From the NCBI RefSeq assembly GCF_040183065.1, contig NC_091120.1:172519988-172583987 (forward strand): 64,000 nucleotides of DNA, given 5' to 3'. Both the position numbers and the translations under genes were made by a program. Below the pieces are notes generated by a model. That model was not told the DNA's origin. It saw nothing but the letters and a program-made list of their open reading frames with translations, and did no database searches. The stretch is from Periplaneta americana (Eukaryota > Arthropoda > Insecta > Blattodea > Blattidae). This document shows, in pieces, positions 32,594 through 43,079 of this stretch; the stretch's first letter is position 1; every line of letters starts with the position of its first letter.

Positions 32594-32777
32594 CAGCGGT
32601 CATCAGCACAGTGCACCCTCGGGCTAGCGTCTCTTACCCGCGGATAAGACATTGCACTAGCATCCATCAGTAGCTGCTGGCGGGTATGCTTTCTTCCTCT
32701 CCCTTCTGCACGACGACGGTGCATATTCAATATACTTCTTACCCGTTACCCATTTCAGCGAGTGCTGACGATCACTG
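32594..32777. mobile_element. hAT-type MITE, 184 bp
   Basis: Ends CAGCGGTCATCAGCAC and GTGCTGACGATCACTG are roughly inverse with CAG/CTG tips. Flanks CTCTAAAG and CTCTAGCC agree at 5 of 8, a weak and decayed target duplication. A related copy is at 36704-36876. Confidence 0.6.
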
Positions 32778-32964
32778 CTCTAGCCCTGCATCATTCGATT
32801 TAGGCTTAATTGATTACTTTTGAGCCCTTCTTTCATCCGATATGCGTTTCTTGTATTTTTGACTTTGGCTTTTGCTGAAAATATTTCGATATTTTGATTT
32901 CAGTTGCATATTTTTTCGGGATTCTTGCTCATATATTTTCACTATCCGTTTAGATACTTATGAT

Positions 32965-33180
32965 CTTATGATTTAGCACAACATCCATCGCTGCACAAGT
33001 TTCCAGATGCCCTCAGAAAAAAAGTTTTTCGGTTGAGCAGCAAGCCATGGTGAATCGACGACCCTTTAAGGTATCTTTAAGTGGACCAAAAATATAAAAG
33101 TCTGACGGGACCAGATCGGAACTGTATGAAACTTGCTCCAACACCTCGACAGGTGGTGTCTTTGTCTCCGTTTGTTCAGA
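32965..33180 (-). pseudogene. mariner transposase C-terminus
   Basis: Minus strand: YSSDLVPSDFYIFGPLKDTL, then KGRRF, and in a shifted frame AAQPKNFFSEGIWKLVQRWM. 'YSPDLAPSDFHLF..LK..L.G.RF' with the third catalytic Asp (SDF) and '..qp..Fy..GI.kLv.Rw' are diagnostic for mariner (DD34D) transposases. Only the C-terminal third is left. It ends where the TIR element at 33.2 kb begins. Confidence 0.85.
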
Positions 33181-33198
33181 TACAAAGTGTCAACGATT

Positions 33199-33599
33199 TA
33201 TAGTCCCGTCGCTCTAATTTCCGGCAGCCAATCGCGTTGCAGGTCGGCTACATTTAAACGTGTGCGCCTTGTGATTCGCTGATTCATTCCTTAAGGCTCG
33301 ATAAATACTTAATATAATCGCCCGCCATTTTAGCTCTTTCGTTGGGTTCGCAGAAAGCACACGAGGACGTTATTTGCAGCTCAATTATTTGCTCAATTAC
33401 AGTGCATTTGATTTATTATCATAGGAGGTACGACATGATAATGTTTAACGGTGCTGCAAATAGATCCCTCGTCTGCTAGTTCGGCAACGAAAGAACAAAA
33501 ATGGCGAACGATACTACCTACCTAGACTTTATAGAACCTTCACTTCCTAAGACGTAAGCAAGGAGGAGTCACGCCGGGAATAACAGCATCGCGACTATA
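33199..33599. mobile_element. TIR element (MITE), about 400 bp
   Basis: Inverted ends TATAGTCCCGTCGCTCTAAT and, on the right complement, TATAGTCGCGATGCTGTTAT, followed by TTCCGGC/TCCCGGC. No transposase is encoded. GATTTA occurs on both outer sides (about 33195-33200 and 33609-33614) and may be part of a decayed target duplication. Confidence 0.65.
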
Positions 33600-33843
33600 G
33601 TGTCAGTGATTTAGAAATGGATCATAGATCATCATATAAAGATTTAAAATCAAACTTTATACTTCGTTTATCTTCATCAAATGACCGTCAACACTGCGAC
33701 ACACAGTGGTCCAACTTGCGATAAATGCGTACAAAAATATACAAGTCTCTATATTCCTAATGAATTCCACCGTATAGGTCAAGTATGATTTCCTATTATA
33801 TTGTTATGGATATAAAATGCATTTTAACAAAATCTTTCAAGGA

Positions 33844-34128
33844 CAGGGGCGTACGCAAGGGAGGGGAGTACCGAGTTTGAACCCTCCTTGAAATAAAAAA
33901 AAGACATATTTGGATTTGAGTATTTTTTATCCATAATAGTTTTCCCATCTCTAATTTTTCACTCTCCGAGTAACAAAATCTACATCGATATAAGGCGTAA
34001 TCCTCCTACCACTCCAATAATTCCTGTGCTTGGTGCTGCGGCACGTTCGAATTATAACAATGCTTTCTTTATTATAGAAAGATCTACTGCCTAGTACCAA
34101 GAATGAATTGAAGGTGACAAAATATGAA

Positions 34129-34173
<45 letters not shown>

Positions 34174-34257
34174 ACACAAAATTTTAAATACCGATAATGT
34201 AAATTATAAACAATTTTAATAATAACTCTTCTTGATAAAATTCTGCGTACGCCACTG
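33844..34257. mobile_element. hAT-type non-autonomous element, 414 bp
   Basis: Tips CAGGGGCGTACGCA and TGCGTACGCCACTG are inverse with one mismatch. Outer 8-mers TTCAAGGA and TTCAGGTG agree at 5 of 8. Contains (ATT)n at 34131-34172 and no ORF. Confidence 0.7.
34131..34172. repeat. (ATT)n microsatellite
   Basis: Fourteen pure units inside the hAT-type element. Confidence 0.95.
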
Positions 34258-34531
34258 TTCAGGTGTGTCCAATTTATAGTGCATAAATGAAAGTATTACA
34301 GCCGGTATTACTGTATTTAATGTAAGAAAAAAATATTTCCATAGTTTTTCATCCTGAAGTGTAAAACAAGTTATGGAACAAAAAACAATTTTACGTGACA
34401 AAAAGCAATTTTTTTTTAAGAATGGGGCACCAGTTCCAAATATGTGATGACAAATTACTTACCTGACATTTGTAAATTGCCGAATGTATTTATGCCCTTC
34501 TTAGATAAAAATGTACCTAAATCACAAACAT

Positions 34532-34620
34532 TGTCACTATCACTGTCATGTCACTGTCACTGTCACTGTCACTGTCACTATCAATATCAGTACCATTATG
34601 ACTATCACTATCACTGTCGT
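34532..34620. repeat. (CACTGT)n / (CACTAT)n hexamer microsatellite
   Basis: CACTGT and CACTAT units repeat with a few interruptions for about 85 bp. The open frame through it (Ser/His/Cys/Tyr-rich) is a by-product. Confidence 0.9.
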
Positions 34621-35795
34621 CCTCTTATTCAGTGACTAGAAGGAGTTCATGAGCTGCGAATGACAGCTGCTTTGATTTATGTATTGAAAGATATTTTATT
34701 GAGATCAGAGGATATGAGGTTACAAGTAATCAGTATCATAGTTATCAAAATGCTCTGGTTCTATTATCATATATTACCTACGGTTATATAAAAAAATCTC
34801 AAATAAATTTGCATTTCTAAGAAACATAAAGCATAACGTTAAATGAAGCGTTAATATTCTTTTACTTGAAATAGTACACTTGATCTCAAACATACGAAAA
34901 AAAAATCCTAGCCTTTTAATAAGGGCCTAGTAATTAAATAAAGATTGGGGAACGGATTATTATACACTGAAAGGTAGAGATGATGTTTGAAATAGGCTAC
35001 TTGATTGTTTATACATATATAACAGTTGTCAAAACAGATAAAAGGTCATTTGGAAAGCAAAGTCAAAAGACATAAGTCAAAAGACAAAGCAATAGCATTT
35101 GTGGAGATGTATCAAATTCTACAATTTGGAATTCATCGTTAGAGATCTTTCCTTCTCCCTCCACTCTGTCATAGAGTAGTGATCGACAGAATTTTTATCA
35201 TCACACTTTTCTAGCTGAAGAGGTGAATTGAAGCCGAATATTTCTGACAAGATTACCGTTCCACGACTTCTTCGTCGTGCTGATGAGAACCGAATAGAAA
35301 CCGGAGATTCACAAACTAGGGCAAAGAATATCATCCCATTTTATGTATCACAGGCCAAAGCCTTTGGAAGATCCAAAGACTGCAAAGGATAATACCATAT
35401 GCAATCAAAGGATCAAACCTTTGGCAAAGATCTGTGAAAACACAAACTTGTATTTTCAAGAATGTAAACTCTATTTATTGTTTTACGTTTTCTCTGTTTC
35501 AACTATGACGATTCAAGGCTGCTTGACTTTCGAGAGTTAACAACTCCCGAAGTCTTGATCGCTTGATTCACTCACAAGCAGTCAACGCGTCGTAGGAAAT
35601 ATTGTCGTGCGGGTTTTCGGCTTTGCGGGCGCTGTTAGTCTTGATTTCTCGATCGTTGTTCAACTGTAGTAGCAGAAGCAGCTGTCTGCTCTGACATCTC
35701 AGCACAACTAACTCAAAATTTGAAGCAACCAATCGCACTGGATGTAAAGGGGTGCATGCTGCGTGACAAAACTGATGGCAACAAATAATCGCATG
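34621..35795. other. No gene seen
   Basis: Open frames of 60-71 codons at 35119-35334 (minus) and 35343-35540 (plus) show no domain. The sequence is otherwise plain AT-rich DNA. Confidence 0.4.
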
Positions 35796-35949
35796 CTATT
35801 GACCAGAGTTATTCAATCTAAGGTACGCGTACCCATACGGTAAGCGGAATTGTCTCAAGAGGTGCGCATCTCACTGACTACGTAGGTATATAAAATAGAC
35901 ATAATTTATTTTATTATATTTGTTGATCATTATTGCAGTTTACATACTT

Positions 35950-37130
35950 TTACATTATCAACTCAAAACACAATGTGACTTCTTCCAGGATATTTATAAA
36001 TTACAAAGTAAATACAATGTACAAACAATTGATAATATAGAAAAGCTTCTACTCTCAGTACACCCACTCTGTCAGCCTGAAATTAAATGTGAAAATGACC
36101 TGATACAATACATCACTGCAAAACGTGACATCGACCAATCAGTATTAAAATCATTAGCTATCGAAACCATATGTACAAGATATCCAAAATATGTATGGCT
36201 TCATATTTATACAGATGGATCCCTGCTTGATAAACACAGTAATGCTGGAGCAGGAATTTACACTGACATTCTTAGCTTTTACTTATCTCTTAGAACACTA
36301 TTCACCCATTTTGATAGTGAATTAGGAACAATCAAATACAGCCCTGAAACAGCGTTTTCATCACATACATAAATTTAACAAAGTGGTTATACTTAGTGAT
36401 TGTAAATCTGGACTCCAAGCACTAACATCAAGTCTTCCAGAAAACAGACGAGTAAGAGAAATTCTTTCTGCTCTTAAAATCTACAAGATCTTCGTAAAGA
36501 GGATACCCTCACACTGTGGAATAGTAGGTAATGAGAAGGCTGACTTCCTGGCCAAAAAAAGGAACAAACATCAAACAAACTCAAAATAATACAATCTCTT
36601 TCCATGCCTCAAAAGTCAGGATCAAACTCACAGTCTAGTCCTTTTGTAAACAGGAATTCCTGAAGAAAAGCGAAGGCAAACCTTGGAACATTCTGCTGGA
36701 GTCCAGTGGTCATCAGCAAAGGGTAAGCGGAGCTGTCCCGCATGCCCCGTCATGCAGCAGGAAGAGATAGAGATCATACCCGCTAGCAGCTACGAATGCA
36801 CCACCGTGCAGTGTGTTCTCCGCGGGTAAGTGACGTTAGCCTCAGGATGCTCTGTGCTGATGAGTGATGACCGCTATGCTAGACAGTAATAACATCCCAG
36901 ATTTACCACGAAAAAAGGCTGTTGCTATATTTCACTTAACAATCGGACATGATTGTCTCGCCTCTCATCTACATCGAATTAATATCTACCAGCATTCACA
37001 GTGGACCCTCTGTAGAAATCAGAACTCCATCATGGATAAAGAACATTTGCTACAATGACCAACAATAAAGAAAATAGATGCTGATTTACCATCGCAGCTC
37101 ACCAAATACTATTGGGACGAGGTCTGGGGA
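35950..37130 (+). pseudogene. LINE RNase H domain and C-terminal tail, interrupted
   Basis: The RNase H start WLHIYTDGSLLDKHSNAGAG is followed (frame change at 36372) by VVILSDCKSGLQALTS and VKRIPSHCGIVGNEKADFLA. These are the 'TDGS', 'SD..s.l.al' and 'w.psH.gi.GNe.AD.lA' blocks with the acidic catalytic residues. The tail EFLKKSEGKPWNILLES is cut by a MITE at 36704 and resumes with LPRKKAVAIFHLTIGHDCLA, SHLHRINIY and KIDADLPSQLTKYYWD. RNase H downstream of RT is found in I/R1/Jockey-like groups. Frameshifts and the insertion make it dead. Confidence 0.85.
36704..36876. mobile_element. hAT-type MITE inside the LINE remnant
   Basis: Left CAGTGGTCATCAGCA and right complement TAGCGGTCATCACTCATCAG. 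It is a relative of 32594-32777. It separates two parts of one LINE reading (LLES | then IPDLPRKKAV), so the insertion is later than the LINE. Outer 8-mers do not match cleanly. Confidence 0.65.
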
Positions 37131-37140
37131 CGGAGCGGTT

Positions 37141-37880
37141 CAGTTCGGAGCAGGTACTGTGACGTCATTACTCGGTTGATCCGAGTACAGTACCGAGTAC
37201 AAATTTGTGGCGGCAGTTTTAAAATTTGGAAGAGTGAGTCGATTTTAGAACGTACTTTGAAAGTGAAACCAAGCGTGTTTTAAAAGCGTTGTAGTAAAGC
37301 GCTTTCACTTTGCCAATTGACGAGAAAAAAAAGTACTTCGCTTCGCTTCATTGCAAAATGGCGGTTGCAAATTTTATTCGAGTGATTACAGTTATTTTCG
37401 GAGTTATTTTATATGAACGGCCTATTTAACCTTCAGTGTTGTTATATTATAACAGAGACGAAATAAAATTGATAAAATAATTTATAATACTAACGGCTAA
37501 TAAATTAACATGCGAGGTAAACATTAAACCCTGCAGATAAGTAAGAAAGAAGATAGAAAAAACGGGCTCCATGAAGCGCTGCCTAAAGCATTTAAAAAAT
37601 AACACACAGAATTATTTATTATTACGGAAAATGGATAAAATAATCAATGAAACGTGGAACCTTGAACTGAAGAATGTAATGCTTATTTATTTTATAACAT
37701 GACTAGTCTTCCATACAACTATGTAAAGAGTAATATTATTGATAAATCAAAGTAATTAGGTAACATAAATCATAGAAATACAAATAGAATGATGACTGGT
37801 GAGGTAACATAATTCCAATAAACACAAATATAAAAATATAATACACTTCATTTTTTTAACATTTTCAATATTAATCAAAC
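37141..37880. other. Unclassified, no gene seen
   Basis: The first 120 bp are GC-rich with GAGTACAGTACCGAGTAC, a short palindrome. The rest is AT-rich without a frame of note. Confidence 0.35.
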
Positions 37881-37889
37881 GCTCTAATA

Positions 37890-38436
37890 TAGAGTGACCA
37901 GATACACATCGATAAAAAAGAGGACACGAATCTTCAACAAGGACATTGTTCGAAAAAAATAGGACAGAAATTATGTACTTAGATTTAGACTTAGGCCTAT
38001 ATTATAAATTACGTCAATATCTATTTTATTTAAAAAATTACAGTACAGATTTAGGCTTACATAATATTTAAAAGTATGTTAATATCTCTTTTATTACAAA
38101 ATAATTATGATAAAACTTAATAATAATGGTTTTGCAGTTAGCTACATATGAAAGTCAAGGGAACTACAATAATTATTAAAGAGGACAGAAAATATCTATT
38201 TAGATTTAACAAAGTTAGTTATGATATGATCGTCGGCAAAGAGTATATTCCGTCGATGCTCCTGTCACCTACAAGCAAATTACTTGAAAAAGGAGTCAAA
38301 TCAGATAATTTCAAAACATCAGGCACACAAGTTACCAAAAGGAGGACATTTAATTTTTTTTAAATTCGCCCGGACCCCGGACAAAGGCCTAAAAGGGAGG
38401 ACATGTCTGGACAAAAGAGGACGTCTGGTCAACCTA
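37890..38436. mobile_element. hAT-type non-autonomous element, 547 bp, perfect 8-bp TSD
   Basis: Ends TAGAGTGACCAGATAC and, on the right complement, TAGGTTGACCAGACGTCC, each followed by GAGGAC-rich or GTCCTC-rich sequence. Perfect 8-bp duplication CTCTAATA at 37882-37889 and 38437-38444. A 71-codon frame inside has no domain. Confidence 0.88.
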
Positions 38437-38441
38437 CTCTA

Positions 38442-38442
<1 letters not shown>

Positions 38443-38529
<87 letters not shown>
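38443..38529. repeat. Compound (AAT)n(ATT)n microsatellite, perfectly self-complementary
   Basis: About 11 AAT units switch directly to about 17 ATT units, so the single strand can fold back on itself. It begins inside the right target duplication of the hAT element. Confidence 0.93.
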
Positions 38530-38532
<3 letters not shown>

Positions 38533-38826
38533 CATACAGTAAATGCACAGACTATCAGTGTTCATTAGGCCCACTTGATAGGTTATATATAGTATGAATT
38601 CCTCTTCAAAAATAATAGGATTTCAGCCCGCCTTGGGAATATCTCCTGTCGGAAATAATATATTTGTCCTGTAGCAGAAAATATTTAAAACAATAGTACC
38701 TATGTCGTTGCCTGCTAGAACTAAGTGAACTCTGTTCGAACGTTTGAATTGACCGGTAACGGCTACGGTTAACCGAGTAATTCCGGTGCTCCGCTGCCAA
38801 GACATTAAACCGCTAGAACAGAGTTA

Positions 38827-39203
38827 AGGCCCATTCACAATAAAAATTAAACATAACCGTAACATAAACACAGAAGTTTGCGGCCAGGTTACCAAATGGG
38901 ATCATTCACAATGATTCAGATAAACACTGACATTAACATTGCCGTTAGACGTTAACATGAAAGTTTGCAAACTCCAAACTTTCATACTTATGCTTACGTG
39001 ATTTGCAAACAGAACACAGTCGTGGAGCGCTGAAGTATACGACAGAATATGAGGAAATGGCGTCGTTGTTATGTTTCCATGGTCACCAAGTATCTTAGCG
39101 GTTATGTTTATGTTCACATCGTGAATGTTCTTGATTTTACCGTAACGTTTACATTCTTAAGTTAACGCTTACGTTATGTTTAATTTTCATTGTGAATGGG
39201 CCT
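38827..39203. mobile_element. PIF/Harbinger-like MITE, 377 bp, TTA TSD
   Basis: Ends AGGCCCATTCACAAT and ATTGTGAATGGGCCT are perfect inverses, and similarity continues (AAAATTAAACATAAC on both arms). The 3-bp duplication TTA (38824-38826 and 39204-39206) fits PIF/Harbinger. The tip resembles that of the 30.1-kb element (AGGCTAATTCACA). Confidence 0.88.
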
Positions 39204-39572
39204 TTACTCAATAGTTCTACTCGCTCCGTTCCCATATCTAATTGGGACGTCCGCAGGAGAATGGAAGAAATCCAAGATCCTTAGCATTGGTCAACATCAA
39301 CACAATATCAACTGATGTTTTTCCTTGCTTCATTAATATTTTACGTAATTCCAGGGGCGGATGCAAGGGGGGGGGGTTAAGGGGATATATCCTCTCCCGA
39401 AATTTTGAGAAAAAATACGAAACAAGAAATAAAAATAATATTAATTTTAATTTGTGAATGCACATAGGAATTAGAGAATTTTCCACGTAAATTCTCTTTG
39501 CTAAAATGTTAAATTCCATGAACTGCAGGAAGACAAACACAGAGTTCTTACTTCAAGACAGAGAGTCATGAA

Positions 39573-40125
39573 GTGCATTTTAGGCTTGTAATTTTCCTTC
39601 TCTTCTTAGACTATTTCATTAGTCAGCTCAAGGACAGGTTTTTAAATCATAAGGGAATCCTAAAGTCCATACAAACTTTTCTGCCTAAAAACATAGTGCG
39701 AGTATCAGATGAAGATTTAGAAACTGCTGTTCAGGCTGTAGTAAATCAGTGGCCCAATGATGTTGATGCATCACCAGAGTCTTTCTTCAATGAATTGAAG
39801 ATGTGGAGAAGAAATTTCCTTGATCAGAAAAATCTTCACCTAATACCTACTGTTTTATATCATCTTTGAACAGGTGCAATGAAATTATTTTTCCCTGCAC
39901 TCGCAAGGCACTGAACCTTTTCTGCATGTTGCCTGTAACTACAGCAACACCAAAACGGTCGTTCTCAACATTGCGGTATTTGAAGACTTACTGTACTTGA
40001 GGAGTACGATGGGAGCAGACAGATTAAATGGACTGGCCTTCATATATATACATAAAAATGTAGAAGTAAAAGCTCATGAAGTACTGGATGAAATGTCTAA
40101 GAAGCCTCGTCGCCTTCTTCTGTAA
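39573..40125 (+). pseudogene. hAT transposase C-terminal region (ZMYM1/DUF4371-like)
   Basis: Reads DYFISQLKDRFLNHKGILKS and VQAVVNQWPNDVDASPESFF with NELKMWRRNFL. After a stop at 39869 and a frame change it gives ALNLFCMLPVTTATPKRSFS and TLRYLKTY, then RSTMGADRLNGLAFIYIH and a TAA at 40125. The 'F.iL..LPVTTatpERSFS.Lr.lKtylRstM...RLngLa.l.iH' block is the C-terminal dimerisation region of hAT transposases of the DUF4371/ZMYM1-like group. The catalytic N-terminal two thirds are deleted. Confidence 0.87.
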
Positions 40126-40170
40126 ATGTCATTCTGTCATTGTTTTTGTATTGCAGTAATTGTAAATGTT

Positions 40171-40390
40171 AAAATTAAAAAAAATATGGTTTATTTAACA
40201 ACGCTCACGTTATATCAGCGTCACCGGTGTGCCGGAATTTTTTCCCTCAGGACTTCTTTTACATGCCAGTAAATCGACTGATATGAGGCCTGTCGCATTT
40301 AAACACTCTTAAATACCATCGAACTGGGTTGGGGTAGAACCCGCAACTTCGAGCACAGAAGGCTATACCGACTACGCTACTCAGGCCAAT
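40171..40390 (-). mobile_element. SINE family C, copy 2, 11-bp TSD
   Basis: Antisense family C copy: complement of the 3' end (TTATTTAACAACGCTC), body (GTGCCGGAATTTTTTCCC) and tRNA-derived head (GTAGAACCCGC is a decayed complement of box B). Duplication TTGTAAATGTT at 40160-40170 and 40391-40401. Confidence 0.9.
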
Positions 40391-40548
40391 TTGTAAATGT
40401 TTGTGACTCTGAAACAAATTGTGAGTATATAAACTTATTTCTCATTACTCCATTCTTACTATCTCCTCAAATCCCTCCCCGAAAAAAAAATCCTGCGTCC
40501 GCCCCTGCGTAATTCATTACTATTATTATTGTATCAATAACTGCCGTA

Positions 40549-40550
<2 letters not shown>

Positions 40551-40595
<45 letters not shown>
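40551..40595. repeat. (AAT)n microsatellite
   Basis: About 15 pure units. Confidence 0.95.
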
Positions 40596-40734
40596 TTATT
40601 TTACATACCATATCAAACATAGTCTTTTGTTACTTCAATATAATGGGGATGCAGTATTTGGGGGTACGAAGGTAAAAAAAAATGTTCTTTGGGGGTACAC
40701 TAGCAAAAAAAAATTAAATACCACTGCTATAGAC

Positions 40735-41025
40735 AAGCAGGTTGCTTTAAGTTGCCTCAGTGTAAAGGCTCTTTGATAATTTACTCAAATCTTCTTCTGT
40801 AAGAAGGACTGATATCCTAAGATTAATTTGACATGATCTTAAACTTATTTTTACACAGCCCAAAAATTCTTTTCTCTCCTCTTTTTCTTCTCTCGATCTG
40901 GACCACTGGGCGACGCAGCAAACAGTCGTCTGCTAGTGTATCCAATGAGGAGCGACTACTCGTACTGCTAAGGTGTTCTGCATAACATGGATGCATGCTC
41001 TGATATCTAACAAGGAGAGGACCAG
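40735..41025. other. No gene seen
   Basis: Pyrimidine-rich patch at 40865-40905; otherwise nothing recognised. Confidence 0.4.
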
Positions 41026-41026
41026 C

Positions 41027-41900
41027 GGCGGATTTTCAGGGGAGGCAAGGGAGGCCATGCCTCCCATAATATTTTACCAGAACACAATATGGCAGTAATA
41101 ATTTCAGCTGAATTAAGATCACAAACAAGTTGCAGCAAATGACGAACATTTTTCCTTTTATATTAATTTTACTATTCACTACGACTAAGATGTACAGTAA
41201 ACGTAAAGTCTATCACATCCAGTTGGTGATGCCCGCTCGCTATACTGTAGACAGTACAAATAATTCGTACTGAAAAATAACAGATAGCGCTGTAACCTGT
41301 ATAGTCGACATCTAGCAGCCTGCAGTGACTATGCGAGAGCGGGAGAGAGGAGTCGGCTACTTGACGCTACTCCCCGGTTACCATGACAACAGCAATTCAA
41401 CCAATAAGATAGCTGGTTAGCGGAGTGTTTAAACTTGATAGAACGCGCGAGGGGAGCCGATTTGGAGACGTCCTACCCACCGCTGACAACTGTACTGCTT
41501 ATAGTCACGGCGGTTTCGGCTGTATTGGGAAGCTCTCTCTCTTTATCTCTTCTTGGTTTTAGAAAATTGAGTCACGTGTTGTTAGTTTTCTCTCCCTGCG
41601 TAAAAGTTTTAATTTATGTTGTTAGATTTTCTCTTGTTTGCGGGTGTTCTTGTTATTTTATTCTTTTGTGTTACGAGATGTATTTACTTATACAGTATTT
41701 TAAATATATCGAGAGTTTAGGAACAAATGCAGATTTGTCTCTAGCTTCTTCTAGTGCAGTTGTTCAGTATGTAGTGACCTATTTGATCGGTTTGCGAAGA
41801 AAGAGGAACATCGAGTTAATTTGCTGTAAAATTAGACTATGTAATTGTAATGAGCAAGCCCCGGATTCTTAGGTTCGAATCAGTTTTGTTGCTATCTACT
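41027..41900 (+). mobile_element. Possible hAT 5' end with promoter-like region
   Basis: The tip CAGCGGCGGATTTTCAGGGG with an internal palindrome GGGAGGCCATGCCTCCC resembles hAT ends in this window (compare 39352). No right end or transposase was found, so the limits are open. Confidence 0.35.
41435..41872 (+). CDS. Hydrophobic 145-codon frame of unknown nature
   Basis: The longest plus-strand frame in the window without a transposon domain except the LINE piece at 35.9 kb. It has hydrophobic stretches near residues 18-42 (TTVLLIVTAVSAVLGSSLSL), 47-66 (HVLLVFSPCVKVLIYVVRF) and 68-86, then a polar Cys-rich end. The window offers no homologue and no splice signals. It lies in what looks like the 5' part of a hAT element, so untranslated leader is an equally good explanation. 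Confidence 0.2.
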   Translation: MIERARGADLETSYPPLTTVLLIVTAVSAVLGSSLSLSLLGFRKLSHVLLVFSPCVKVLIYVVRFSLVCGCSCYFILLCYEMYLLIQYFKYIESLGTNADLSLASSSAVVQYVVTYLIGLRRKRNIELICCKIRLCNCNEQAPDS

Positions 41901-42265
41901 TACTCTCGAAATATTGCTTTTCTATTCGTTTTATGTAGCAATGCGTAACATTCTTAAATTCAATATGACCTAAAAAGACCTAATTCGTAGGTTAGAACTT
42001 GGAGTGTCCTAAAGAGAGGCAATCTTTACCAAGCCGTTGTAATATATTAATAGTATGTTGTTTATTTATTTATTTATTTTTTTTCGTAAAATCATATAAA
42101 TTCCTAAACATAAGATTTAAAATCCTAAAACATAAATTGGAAAACCTAATTTTAATTTCTTAAAACCTATAACTTCTGTGCTTGGTCATGTGGTACGTCA
42201 CAGGCCTTATATTTTTATATTCTCATCATTCACGCCTTGGCCTCCCCAACTTTCAAACCCACCGT
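41901..42265. other. No gene seen
   Basis: AT-rich, with T-rich runs at 42060-42090. No repeat end identified. Confidence 0.4.
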
Positions 42266-42270
42266 CCGCT

Positions 42271-42525
42271 ACTGGAGAGGACACGCTCTGTATATCACCC
42301 AATGGAATAAGATTATGTGAGATGAAAGTACAAGACGTACTGTTTAGAGTCATACCTGGTATGGGTGGCCAATGACCTCTCGTTTTGGAAATATTGGCTA
42401 TTATTTGTGACATACTTCCGTTAGGTGCTCGATAGGGAAGCATTGGCCTATGTAACAGCGTAGTCCATATGGTTGGATGCTGAGTTGTTATCCAGGCAAT
42501 CTGAGTTCGAATCTTAACTGGTCCT
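42271..42525 (+). repeat. Interspersed repeat F, copy 1, tRNA-like at its 3' side
   Basis: About 250 bp matching the complement of 43940-44187: GGAGAGGACACGCTCTGTAT, CATACCTGGTATGGGTGGCC, ACATACTTCCGTTA and a tRNA-like end with GAGTTCGAATCTTA. The tRNA-like part follows the body, unlike an ordinary SINE. No target duplication found. Confidence 0.7.
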
Positions 42526-42982
42526 ATATTTTTTTCTTTTAATAATGATTAATATTGTGATCACAGTTATCTATTTACATACCTATATCATATTTCTCAA
42601 TTTATTGAATGCTTCATCGTTTTTTAAATAAATTACTAATTAACTAACATTGTATTGTAAAGGATAAACAATGAAATATTGCTCACGTAAGAAGGTAAGA
42701 TGTGTCACGGGCGTCTGTTCTATTTCTGTAGCAGTTATTCCATTTCATTTTGTACCCGATTCATTATGATGTCATAAAAGCACACAAAATACACATATTT
42801 CCTACACGGCAAATGAAAGAGGGTTGTCCACAGTCACACACATTTTTCCGCACTTCTGCTGCGAAACAGATATCCTTCACATTCACAAACACTTCTCGTT
42901 CGTTTATCAATTTTGATGCATACCACGCATATTTCAACATGGCTTTGACTATATGGGAACTGACAACTGAAAGTGAATTAAA

Positions 42983-42984
<2 letters not shown>
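42526..42984. other. No gene seen
   Basis: AT-rich. The 109-codon plus frame at 42750-43079 runs into the (AAT)n tract (poly-Asn) and has no domain. Confidence 0.4.

Positions 42985-43031
<47 letters not shown>
42985..43031. repeat. (AAT)n microsatellite
   Basis: About 15 units; yields poly-Asn (plus) and poly-Leu (minus) runs. Confidence 0.95.
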
Positions 43032-43032
<1 letters not shown>

Positions 43033-43079
43033 TAAATTTTAAACTAAACAACAATGTAACTTTATTATCTCAACAATAA

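Larger units (their letters stand above)
39352..40507 (+). mobile_element. hAT transposon, deletion derivative, perfect 8-bp TSD
   Basis: Tips CAGGGGCGGATGCA and TGCGTCCGCCCCTG are inverse with one mismatch. Perfect 8-bp duplication CGTAATTC at 39344-39351 and 40508-40515. It keeps the C-terminal end of the transposase and has lost the rest. A SINE is inserted at 40171-40390. Confidence 0.92.
35804..40726. mobile_element. 4.9-kb hAT frame filled with later insertions
   Basis: Left tip CAGAGTTATTCAATCTAAGG with GTACGCGTACCC, and right complement CAGTGGTATTTAA with GTGTACCCCC, are of the same hAT end type. Outer 8-mers CTATTGAC (35796-35803) and CTATAGAC (40727-40734) match at 7 of 8. Almost all of the interior is accounted for by other elements. 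I found no transposase that clearly belongs to the frame itself, so an alternative is two unrelated ends. Confidence 0.6.

Noticed and set aside
42750-43079. 109-codon plus-strand frame
   Set aside because: A third of it is poly-Asn from (AAT)n. The rest has no domain or splice context.
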